A stretch of DNA of 51,985 bases, from contig OMIR01000083.1 in NCBI GenBank assembly GCA_900299125.1, positions 1 through 51,985 of the forward strand, read 5' to 3'. Positions 25,922-33,380 of this stretch are shown here, piece after piece. Under the pieces are notes generated by a model. The model had not been told where the DNA came from. It did not search any database and worked only from the letters and a program-made list of their open reading frames with translations. Both the position numbers and the translations under genes were made by a program. Positions within the stretch are counted from its first letter, which is position 1. Each line of letters starts with the position of its first letter. This stretch comes from Nitrosopumilales archaeon. Lineage in GTDB: Archaea > Thermoproteota > Nitrososphaeria > Nitrososphaerales > Nitrosopumilaceae.

Positions 25922-28635
25922 GAAATTCGTATACTCTTAATTCGTGCTGCTTCAAAATCAATCGGTCTATCATTAAGATCAGTTTTTAGAGATGATATTT
26001 TATCTACAACATCTTGTCCTTTTATGACCTTTCCAAATATTGTATATTTGCCATCCAAAAAAGGGGCATCTCCAGTCATGATAAAGAATTGTGAACCTGC
26101 GCTGTTTAATTCAGCTCCACGCGCCATGGATACAACATATTTTGTATGCTTAAGATTACTGATTTCTGCGTCAATTGTATAGCCAGGACCTCCCATTCCC
26201 CAAGTTCCGGGCGGTTGATCCTTAGTATTAGGATCTCCGCCTTGAATGACAAATGTTGAAATGATTCTGTGAAAGAGTGTACCATCATAAAATTTGGAAT
26301 TAGCTAACTTCACAAAATTAGTGACAGTATTTGGTGCAACGTCTGGATTAAGCTCAAATACAATATCCCCAAAATTAGTTGATATCGTTGCAATTGGATT
26401 TACTGATTTTGAGTTTGATTCAGAGGTTGAAATTTCTTTAGATTGAGCTGAGAGGGATTCAAATGGTTTGTAGTTTTTATTAATTTCATATATGATAACA
26501 CCATTAATTGGTCCAGAATCTTTTCGCAGTAATCCTGATGAGGTATATACGAGTCTTAGAGGATTATTATCATTCTCCTCATAATTAATTTTTTGATGAT
26601 ATACGGCTTTAAATCCTGGAGAGTATGTACCAGATTGTTTCTGGTTTACAAGATCAACATATCCATATACTGAGAATGGAATCATTTTTCCAAGAAGCGT
26701 ATTATCCCAAAATTCTGGTGTTGCACTAATGCCATCATCAAAAAGGAATTGATTTGTATCAAATCCACCAATTCTCATGAACCATTGCTTTTTGCTCTCA
26801 TCGCCACCCCCATCAAGGAAAAAGAGTCCCGGTTCTTCTGAGTTGACTCTCTGTGCTGCTACATAAATTAGTACATAATCAGCATTCATCTCATTTAGTT
26901 TTGTCCATCCTACTTCAGGAGTGCTGAGAAAGGCTTGAGCAATTTTTTGAATTCTTAGTGTATCAATTGTTGCATTATCCGCCAAAGTCTTTCGTTCTGC
27001 CAAGGTAGAAATCCAGTAACCATAATCCCACCATGAAGCAACGACGGAATCATCAGGTGTGTTTTCTTTAAGCCATGTCATTGCATCAAGCCAATCATTA
27101 GTTGCAATATTGTAATTACTACCACCATTCAATATAGTTGGGGGAGTTTTTGCCGCATTTACCCAGTTAGTGTTCGAGGGAAGTATTAGTGGTATAATCA
27201 AAAGAATAGTAATTGCGATTAAAAATGAAATCTTGATTTTTTTGGAGTGTGATTTGATTAATTTTTTATTTTCCTGTCTCTGAGATTTGAAAATTTCTTT
27301 TGTTAAAAATCCAAGACCAATAGAGCCCAAAATAGTTAAAGCGATTGACGAAAATAGTTCTAATCTTATAAATGCAGAACTGATGTAAACTCCTAATATT
27401 CCGAATATCAAGACAAATATTTGGAGATCTCTTTGTTGGTTCATTTGGTTGTTGATATTCTTGAAGATCAGCCAAGTTCCGATACCTGCAAATAGCATAA
27501 AAACAGAATTGAAGAGAAATGACTGAAATATGTTAGTTGTTGAATGCTCTGCAACCGAGTCAACCAAGGGATCTATAGTAGTCAAAAAAGGATTAATTGC
27601 ATTGAGATATCTAAAGCTTGGCAGGTCGAAAACACCGCTTAAGAGGGTAACAATTCCTAGAATTATGATTCCAATTAAAAATAATCCAGTATAGCGAAGA
27701 GATTTTTGTTCATCAATAATTCTACTAATAAATGAGGAAGCAATTAGGAATAGTGTCGGACCAATAATCAGTAATCCGCTAGCCTTTCCAAAGAATTCTA
27801 TTCCCGGTCTTTCGAGAGGACTTAATGATAAAGCCAGACCTAACACAAATAGTGGAATTAACCATCTTAGATTTTTTGTATCTTTTCTTGTAAATGGTAA
27901 AGATAAAATGAAAAACCCTAATGGTATGACAAAAAAGTCCGTTCCGCCCCATGCTGAAAATGCAAAACCAAGAAAGATTCCTCCACCAAAAAGTTTTACT
28001 GCGGCGATCTTATGAGATGCTGATTTTATTCCGCTCAGAAATAGGTAAGTTGCTAACAATCCATAGAATAATCCTAGAGGCTCAGACTTGAACCATCCAA
28101 GTGAACCCCTGGTTATTACAGGCAATGATACTGAATACATCAACGATGCATACAAGCCGGCGGTTGTACCTCCAATTACCCTCACAAGAGCAAAGATTAT
28201 GATAGTTGTGAGAGAACCAATTACTAGTGGAAAAATAATAGTAAATTCGTATAGATTTCCGCCAAATATTCCATAAAGCATTGCAGCGGTAATATGTAAC
28301 ATCACCTGAGATGTTTGTACAACATCTCTTCCCATTGGGTACCAACTCAGTTCATCATGCCATTGGAAATATTCTTGAATTCCGTTGTCTACTAAAAACT
28401 TGGTTGCTCTGTAATTGAAGTAAGGATCGAATTCATTTAGCTGATAACCATATTCTGCGGGTTGACCTCGAATGATCGCAGATATGGAAAATGATAATGA
28501 CAAAACCCCAACAATTAGTAAATGATGTAGATAAAATTCAAAGTGCCCTATAGTAAAGAGTTTTTTGTTTAAAAACAATGAATTTTTTTTATTTTGTGAG
28601 TTTATTACTCTTTTGTGGGAATCAGAACTTGACAA
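25918..28635 (-). CDS. AglB/STT3-type oligosaccharyltransferase fused to a C-terminal cyclophilin
   Basis: A single 905-aa frame. The N-terminal 490 residues are multi-spanning STT3/AglB membrane domain with the EFDPYFNYR catalytic-metal motif (68-76) and SVAEHSTT (360-367). The extracellular part carries the peptide-binding WWDYG (535-539). This enzyme transfers lipid-linked glycans to Asn of exported proteins. Residues 747-905 are a complete cyclophilin-type peptidyl-prolyl isomerase (FHRIISTFVIQGGD; SQFFI; FLDGKYTIFGKV). Cyclophilin A residues R55, F60, Q63 and F113 are matched; the W121 position is Phe. No stop or frameshift separates the parts. The orientation implies an extracytoplasmic isomerase. 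The first 31 nt overlap the MBL gene. Confidence 0.92.
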   Translation of the reverse strand: MSSSDSHKRVINSQNKKNSLFLNKKLFTIGHFEFYLHHLLIVGVLSLSFSISAIIRGQPAEYGYQLNEFDPYFNYRATKFLVDNGIQEYFQWHDELSWYPMGRDVVQTSQVMLHITAAMLYGIFGGNLYEFTIIFPLVIGSLTTIIIFALVRVIGGTTAGLYASLMYSVSLPVITRGSLGWFKSEPLGLFYGLLATYLFLSGIKSASHKIAAVKLFGGGIFLGFAFSAWGGTDFFVIPLGFFILSLPFTRKDTKNLRWLIPLFVLGLALSLSPLERPGIEFFGKASGLLIIGPTLFLIASSFISRIIDEQKSLRYTGLFLIGIIILGIVTLLSGVFDLPSFRYLNAINPFLTTIDPLVDSVAEHSTTNIFQSFLFNSVFMLFAGIGTWLIFKNINNQMNQQRDLQIFVLIFGILGVYISSAFIRLELFSSIALTILGSIGLGFLTKEIFKSQRQENKKLIKSHSKKIKISFLIAITILLIIPLILPSNTNWVNAAKTPPTILNGGSNYNIATNDWLDAMTWLKENTPDDSVVASWWDYGYWISTLAERKTLADNATIDTLRIQKIAQAFLSTPEVGWTKLNEMNADYVLIYVAAQRVNSEEPGLFFLDGGGDESKKQWFMRIGGFDTNQFLFDDGISATPEFWDNTLLGKMIPFSVYGYVDLVNQKQSGTYSPGFKAVYHQKINYEENDNNPLRLVYTSSGLLRKDSGPINGVIIYEINKNYKPFESLSAQSKEISTSESNSKSVNPIATISTNFGDIVFELNPDVAPNTVTNFVKLANSKFYDGTLFHRIISTFVIQGGDPNTKDQPPGTWGMGGPGYTIDAEISNLKHTKYVVSMARGAELNSAGSQFFIMTGDAPFLDGKYTIFGKVIKGQDVVDKISSLKTDLNDRPIDFEAARIKSIRIS

Positions 28636-29258
28636 GATCTAACAAGTTTTTTGAAATATTTAGCATCATCATCAGACCCAATTATACTTCCATAATGCAT
28701 AGGTATTGCAATCTTAGGCTTCACTCCCAAAACAGAATTCGCTGCCTCTTCGGCATTCATAACATAAGTTCCGCTTACGGGAACGAAGAAGACGTCTGGC
28801 GACAAACCATTCATCTCAGATACATAATCAGAGTCACCTGCATGATAAAAAATTGAATTATTCATTCGCACTATAAAGCCGACCTTTTTGTCCTGTTTTG
28901 GATGAAACGGTTGGTTTGTTTCCGGATTAATCTTGTCTAGATTGTATGCAGGTACAGCCTTGATCAGAATATCAGAGAAAGATTTTTCCTCGTTCGGTTC
29001 AATACCGATTATTTGATTACTTTTCACTTTAATTTGATCGAGGCATTCTTTTGCAGCCAGTATGATGGTTTTTTCCGATGAAATTTTTTGTAGATCATCA
29101 TTACTAAGGTGATCAAAGTGATTATGTGATATTAGAATAATATCTGCATCAATTTTTTTTTCCAGTTTGTATGGATCGATACAGATAGTTAGATTCCCAT
29201 TAGATAATGTAAAAGTGTCATGTCCATACCACTTGATTTTAACTCCATTATATTCCAT
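28605..29258 (-). CDS. Metallo-beta-lactamase fold protein (UPF0173-like)
   Basis: A 217-aa small MBL-fold hydrolase. It begins VKIKWYGHDTFTL, has HxHxDH as SHNHFDHLS (residues about 45-53), VPAYN, a later metal His in FYHAGDSDY and a C-terminal IPMHYG. The length and pattern match the UPF0173 group of predicted metal-dependent hydrolases, with unknown substrates. It lies between the PIN-domain gene and the aglB fusion on the same strand, overlapping the latter by 31 nt. Confidence 0.85.
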   Translation of the reverse strand: MEYNGVKIKWYGHDTFTLSNGNLTICIDPYKLEKKIDADIILISHNHFDHLSNDDLQKISSEKTIILAAKECLDQIKVKSNQIIGIEPNEEKSFSDILIKAVPAYNLDKINPETNQPFHPKQDKKVGFIVRMNNSIFYHAGDSDYVSEMNGLSPDVFFVPVSGTYVMNAEEAANSVLGVKPKIAIPMHYGSIIGSDDDAKYFKKLVRSCQVLIPTKE

Positions 29259-29276
29259 AATTTCTGTTACAAATAA

Positions 29277-29660
29277 TCAACTAAAACCTTTACTGTTTTC
29301 TAATACTATTCTATTATTAGCAATAGATAAGACTGAACCTCCAAGATTTTTTATTTTGATTTTTAGAACTTTATCTATCGTAGCAACTACTCCGCCTTCA
29401 TTTTTAATATATGCTGCTAGAGATTCATCTGCGAAATTTCCCTGAATTTTGATTGTTTGAAAATTTTTGATGAAATTTATGGTATTTTTGGCCTCGTTAC
29501 TTTTTTTTTCATTTTTTGAGAGATTTTTTAGCTCCTCATGAACAATTTCTGGAACCACGAACTGAATATCACCAATTTCTGTATCTAAAGTAATTAGATT
29601 TTTGATTCGATGATTAGCTAGATGAATTAAAAAACTTGTATCGCATATTACTTTAACCAA
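29277..29660 (-). CDS. PIN-domain protein (Fcf1/UTP24- or VapC9-like)
   Basis: A 127-aa PIN-fold nuclease. It shows MVKVICDTSFLIHLAN with a first acidic metal ligand (D8), a middle Glu (VPEIVHEEL) and later aspartates (FADESLAAYIKNE, VVATIDKVLKIKIK). Genes next to aIF2 gamma in archaea often encode this FCF1-like PIN family, tied to rRNA processing, so I favour that over a toxin. No partner antitoxin is visible. It overlaps the aIF2 gamma gene by 8 nt. Confidence 0.8.
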   Translation of the reverse strand: MVKVICDTSFLIHLANHRIKNLITLDTEIGDIQFVVPEIVHEELKNLSKNEKKSNEAKNTINFIKNFQTIKIQGNFADESLAAYIKNEGGVVATIDKVLKIKIKNLGGSVLSIANNRIVLENSKGFS

Positions 29661-30915
29661 CTATTCCTGCACCAATTAGTCTCCATCGGTCTTCTATTTT
29701 ACGGCTAAGAGCAACATTACTATTATCAAATAGGCATACTGGTCTTTTGAATTGAACCTCGATTTTTTCAGATTTAACTTTGGCAACCTTTGCCAATACC
29801 GGAGCAGTACCAATGTTTAATCTTAGAGATTCTCCAACTTGTATTGGCAGAACTTTGATATCATTCATGACTCCAACTGCTGAATCAAAGAGGCTTACCT
29901 CAAGTTGTGCGTCGGTGGAATTTTGAGGTAATGTGTCTGGTTTGCCAATTACACTTCCAACAAAAGAGTCACTTCTAGTCATTGAAGGATCCAGTTTTGT
30001 TCCAATAGCGACTAATCCTCCAGGCTTTACATTATCAACGATTCCAGCTGCAGTACCTAAGGAAGTTATTTGCGTCCTAATAGGCTCGTAAGTGTTCTTT
30101 CTAGAATTGAGAATTCCTGGTTTGATTTCGATTTCATCCCCTACAGAGAATATTCCTTGAGTAAGACTTCCACCGATTACACCTCCTTTTATAGCTGAAA
30201 TTGTAGTTCCTGGTTTGTTTACATCAAATGATCTTAGAACGTGCATTACAGGTTCTTTGGATTCTTCTCTTGAAGGTGTCGGAATTGATTCTTCTATGGC
30301 TCCAATTAACGCGTCGATATTGAGTCTAGATTGGGCGGAAATAGGTATGATTGGTGATTTTGCGGCTTTAGTACCCTTAACAAATTTTACAATATCTGCA
30401 TAATTAGCAGTCGCGTCAGTATAAGATACAAGATCGACTTTATTTTGTATAATAACGATTTGCTGGATTCCAAGAATTTGCAATGCTAGCAAGTGCTCTT
30501 TAGTTTGTGGTTGAGGAACTTTTTGATTCGCTGCAACTAATAGTAAGGCACCATCCATAAGAGCGGCGCCTGAGAGCATATTTGCCATGAGACTTTCATG
30601 GCCAGGACTATCAACAAAACTTACTACTCTGGATAATTCACTTTCTTTTCCACAGTTAGGGCATGTTGGGGTTGTGGAATAACCAAGTGGAACTTCACAT
30701 TTCTTGCACTTGTAAAACGCTGCATCTGAATAACCAACTCGAATTGTAATTCCACGTTTTAGTTCCTGACTGTGAACGCTTGTCCACTGACCCGTTAATG
30801 CTTGGATTAGTGTAGTTTTACCGTGATCTACATGACCTGCGGTTCCAATATTCACACATGGTTGATAACCATATTTTCTTACATACCAATCAGGTAAAGT
30901 ATCACGCCAATGCAA
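29653..30915 (-). CDS. Translation initiation factor aIF2 subunit gamma
   Basis: The 420-aa GTPase core of aIF2, which binds GTP and Met-tRNAi. The G1 motif GHVDHGKT lies at 27-34, DSPGHE is G3, QNKVDLV is G4, and a four-cysteine zinc knuckle (CKKC...CPNCG) lies in the G domain. Two beta-barrel domains follow and end at IGAGIVG. It is downstream of S6e (31 nt) and upstream of the PIN gene (overlapping), all on the minus strand. Confidence 0.97.
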   Translation of the reverse strand: MHWRDTLPDWYVRKYGYQPCVNIGTAGHVDHGKTTLIQALTGQWTSVHSQELKRGITIRVGYSDAAFYKCKKCEVPLGYSTTPTCPNCGKESELSRVVSFVDSPGHESLMANMLSGAALMDGALLLVAANQKVPQPQTKEHLLALQILGIQQIVIIQNKVDLVSYTDATANYADIVKFVKGTKAAKSPIIPISAQSRLNIDALIGAIEESIPTPSREESKEPVMHVLRSFDVNKPGTTISAIKGGVIGGSLTQGIFSVGDEIEIKPGILNSRKNTYEPIRTQITSLGTAAGIVDNVKPGGLVAIGTKLDPSMTRSDSFVGSVIGKPDTLPQNSTDAQLEVSLFDSAVGVMNDIKVLPIQVGESLRLNIGTAPVLAKVAKVKSEKIEVQFKRPVCLFDNSNVALSRKIEDRWRLIGAGIVG

Positions 30916-30946
30916 TGAAAAACTTCGTAAATTGTACTATGTTAAG

Positions 30947-31327
30947 CTATGCTTTGTTTTCTGCTGGTGGAACTTCTTCTATTTTGAGCTCACCGTCATA
31001 AGAGCAGTTCAATTGATAAATTTCTTCGGATATAGTATTTCCACGAATCAATCTTCTTTTACGTTGGCCACTTCCGACTCGCTTTAATCCAACTCCTTTT
31101 GATATTAGAACTTGTTTTCGAGCAGAACCGTAAATGTCTGCGCGCATTGGAATTCCTGATTTATCACTACCCCCAGTAATTTTGAGTTTTCCTGCAAGTC
31201 CTGCTATTGCAGCATCAACCTCTCCGCCTAAATGTAATCCGATAAAGGTGTTAGCTTCTTTATCTTTGATCTCTTTAGATAGTGATTTTCCTTTCTTGTC
31301 AGATATTGTTATCTTGAAGTTAGCCAA
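30947..31327 (-). CDS. 30S ribosomal protein eS6 (S6e)
   Basis: A 126-aa small-subunit protein, start TTG. Recognisable motifs are SGIPMRADIYGSARKQVLIS and GQRKRRLIRGNTIS, typical of archaeal eS6. It is followed by aIF2 gamma, a common archaeal pairing. A TATA box (31352-31359) about 25-32 nt upstream suggests a leaderless transcript. Confidence 0.95.
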   Translation of the reverse strand: MANFKITISDKKGKSLSKEIKDKEANTFIGLHLGGEVDAAIAGLAGKLKITGGSDKSGIPMRADIYGSARKQVLISKGVGLKRVGSGQRKRRLIRGNTISEEIYQLNCSYDGELKIEEVPPAENKA

Positions 31328-31351
31328 GTATTGCTCAGTTTTTTTGGCCTG

Positions 31352-31359
31352 CTAATAAA
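31352..31359 (-). promoter_or_regulatory. TATA-like box of the eS6-aIF2 gamma unit
   Basis: The minus strand reads TTTATTAG, 25-32 nt before the TTG start of eS6. This is the expected archaeal TATA spacing for a leaderless mRNA. Confidence 0.45.
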
Positions 31360-31400
31360 CCATTTGAAAAAAATAATAGCAATCAAACCCATTATGTGTC

Positions 31401-31523
31401 ATGAAGGAAGAAATTGTTTGCCCCAGATGTAATAACAAAATGGATGATATGCAAGCATGTCATATGATATGTAGTAATTGTGGTGCCCACCTTGATTGCT
31501 CAGATAAGGGTTCGTTTTGGTGA
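31401..31523 (+). CDS. 40-aa zinc-ribbon mini-protein
   Basis: An ATG frame encoding 40 residues with two CxxC knuckles and additional cysteines and histidines (CPRC, then CHMICSNCGAHLDC). It ends SDKGSFW. The density of metal ligands is far above chance. The pattern resembles small zinc ribbons common in archaea, possibly adaptor or ribosome-associated proteins; no family name can be given. It is nearly convergent with a second zinc-ribbon gene 1 nt away. Confidence 0.7.
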   Translation: MKEEIVCPRCNNKMDDMQACHMICSNCGAHLDCSDKGSFW

Positions 31524-31524
31524 C

Positions 31525-31698
31525 CTAAAGTCCAGGTCTTTTTGGTAAATAATCAATTGACATGTTAAGTGCTTTATCTTTCATGATTTCCAAGTAGGTC
31601 TCATAGTCTGCTTCAAAATTACAATGAGGGCATTTTACTTTGGTTACATCATCATCAAGTGTTGCTACTTTATTGCATTCTGGACATTTTGCATCCAT
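31525..31698 (-). CDS. 57-aa zinc-ribbon mini-protein
   Basis: Encodes 57 residues with CPEC and CPHC knuckles (residues 5-8 and 23-26), followed by an acidic/hydrophobic C-terminal helix (ADYETYLEIMKDKAL). The four-cysteine spacing is that of a simple zinc ribbon, as in LysW-like or transcription-factor-like mini-proteins, but the EDWE-type tail of LysW is absent. The function is unknown. Its stop lies 1 nt from the oppositely oriented 40-aa zinc-ribbon gene. Confidence 0.75.
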   Translation of the reverse strand: MDAKCPECNKVATLDDDVTKVKCPHCNFEADYETYLEIMKDKALNMSIDYLPKRPGL

Positions 31699-31720
31699 GA
31701 TTTAATGAACTCATCAAAAC

Positions 31721-31728
31721 TATATTAA
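31721..31728 (+). promoter_or_regulatory. TATA-like box of tRNA-Gly
   Basis: TATATTAA centred about 30 nt upstream of the tRNA 5' end, a good archaeal TATA match and spacing. Confidence 0.5.
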
Positions 31729-31753
31729 CACTGATTCTGGAAACCCGATCTGC

Positions 31754-31827
31754 GCGGTGTTAGTCCAGCCCGGTAGGATGTTGGATTCCCAATCCAAAGG
31801 TCGCGGGTTCAAATCCCGCACACCGCA
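31754..31827 (+). tRNA. tRNA-Gly(CCC)
   Basis: The acceptor GCGGTGT pairs with ACACCGC. The anticodon stem TTGGA/TCCAA encloses TTCCCAA with anticodon CCC, and the T arm is GCGGG-TTCAAAT-CCCGC. The discriminator is A, and CCA is not encoded. There is no intron. GlyRS is encoded at 39345-40802. Confidence 0.94.
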
Positions 31828-32769
31828 TTAGATTTCCTTTATTGTCTGTATGATGTCATCACGGTCTTTTGCATTTGGAGTATATTTGAGATAATTTTCA
31901 AGATCATTTTTTGCATCTTTGTTTTTATTTAGAGACATCCTCACTATTCCTCGATTTTTATAAATTGGTCCAAATCTGCTTTCATTAATTTCTATAGCTG
32001 ATGTGTAAAACTTTTCAGCCTCATCATATTGTTTGGTTTTAAGATAATAGTTGCCAAGACCTCTATAAGCCAGATAACATTTTTTGTTAGATTCTATACT
32101 TTTAAGATAATATTGTATGCATTCAGACGAGTTTTTTTCATTGTATATACCACCTAAAAGACACAATGCAGTAGAATTAGAGGAATCTAATTTTATTGCC
32201 TCTTTTAATGATCGGATTGCCTCGTCTGATTTTCCCTGAAGATTAAGTTTTTCGGAAATAAAACATAGTCGGTTTGATTTCTCTTTGGACTTGTTTTCTA
32301 CAGATATTTTAGATATTATGTCTGATGGGGCAATCAAAATCATCAACATTCCATCCTCCTGCCAAAGTTTTTCGAATATTTTTTCAGGAATTGCGCCAAT
32401 TTGATCATGTTGTGGAATGTAATGAATGATAGTTTTTTCTGAATCACTAAAGCCAGAAATCACAGATGCGTGTTGAACAGTTTCGTAAAGTCCTGGTAGA
32501 ATAACAATGGGTGGAATTCCCATATTGATGGTTTTTTTGAGTGAAGATAATGAAGAGTGTAATATTTGACTATCCAATCCTTGTCTCTGTGCAAGTTCAA
32601 TTCCTTCAATCAGAATACTGCCCCTGATATTTGGGTATTTTTTGGCTATTGTTTGTGCTTCAGATATTGGGAGATCTATATTCCAATATTTAGAAACAGC
32701 ACTAATAGCCAATGGGAGACAGATGTTTTCTTCAGTTACTTGTGGTAGTAAAAGCTCACAGTCATCCAT
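31828..32769 (-). CDS. C39-like peptidase domain fused to TPR repeats
   Basis: A 313-aa cytosolic protein. Residues 1-150 look like a C39-like papain fold: Q10/C17 (LLPQVTEENICLPLAIS), then GIPPIVILPGL and the His in VQHASVISGFSD (H100). The usual Asp-Pro after the His segment is not evident, so activity is uncertain. Residues about 165-310 hold three to four TPR repeats (for example AIRSLKEAIKLDSSNSTALCLLGGIY; YLAYRGLGNYYLKTKQYDEAEKFY). C39-like proteins cleave double-Gly leaders or act as binding folds, and TPRs bind partners. No signal peptide is seen. Its role is unknown. Confidence 0.75.
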   Translation of the reverse strand: MDDCELLLPQVTEENICLPLAISAVSKYWNIDLPISEAQTIAKKYPNIRGSILIEGIELAQRQGLDSQILHSSLSSLKKTINMGIPPIVILPGLYETVQHASVISGFSDSEKTIIHYIPQHDQIGAIPEKIFEKLWQEDGMLMILIAPSDIISKISVENKSKEKSNRLCFISEKLNLQGKSDEAIRSLKEAIKLDSSNSTALCLLGGIYNEKNSSECIQYYLKSIESNKKCYLAYRGLGNYYLKTKQYDEAEKFYTSAIEINESRFGPIYKNRGIVRMSLNKNKDAKNDLENYLKYTPNAKDRDDIIQTIKEI

Positions 32770-32803
32770 TATTTTTTGGATTTTAGTTTAGTATTAAAAC
32801 TAA

Positions 32804-33346
32804 TCAGAGTTTGATAAATTTTTCAATCATTTCCAAACCATCTTTTGACATCTCGGGATGAAATTGTGTGCCAAAGATTTTCATATTTTTGTATTGTATT
32901 AACTCATGTTTACAAGAATTAGAACTTGCTAGATTTACTAGTGATTTATCGAGTGTTGATATTTCATAATTATGACTTTGATATACTTCCAATGCACCCT
33001 TGCACAGTGAATTTTTTTCTAATACATTAACTATTTGAGAGCCTTTTTGTGCAGATGTCATTTTTCGGATTGTGCCTCCTACTGTTAAAGCAAGTATCTC
33101 TGCTCCATAACAGATTCCAAGTAATGGTTTATTTTGATTGATGCATTGATGAATTATTTTGGAATTTATTGCATTCATTGTCTGAATGTTTTTCCTTCGT
33201 CCAGATAGAATTACGGAATCAAATTTACCTGGATTATCAGGATCTATTTTATCAAAGGATTTAATCTCAAAAGATGTTTTAGTATATTCTAAAAATTTGA
33301 TAATTTTTTTTGTGAATATAGATCCATTATCCACTACTAATATCAT
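32804..33346 (-). CDS. Class I glutamine amidotransferase, GMP synthase subunit A-like
   Basis: A 180-aa class I GATase that supplies ammonia to a synthetase. The nucleophile is C79 in LLGICYGAE, with the His/Glu of the triad in TQFHPE (H163, E165). The stand-alone size and opening MILVVDNGS match archaeal GuaA subunit A, in which the ATP-pyrophosphatase half is a separate gene. That half is not in this window, so a different partner is possible. It lies 34 nt after the UPF0182 gene start region and on the same strand. Confidence 0.8.
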   Translation of the reverse strand: MILVVDNGSIFTKKIIKFLEYTKTSFEIKSFDKIDPDNPGKFDSVILSGRRKNIQTMNAINSKIIHQCINQNKPLLGICYGAEILALTVGGTIRKMTSAQKGSQIVNVLEKNSLCKGALEVYQSHNYEISTLDKSLVNLASSNSCKHELIQYKNMKIFGTQFHPEMSKDGLEMIEKFIKL

Positions 33347-33380
33347 GAGAAAACCATATCGATACTTCTTTTAATTGTGA

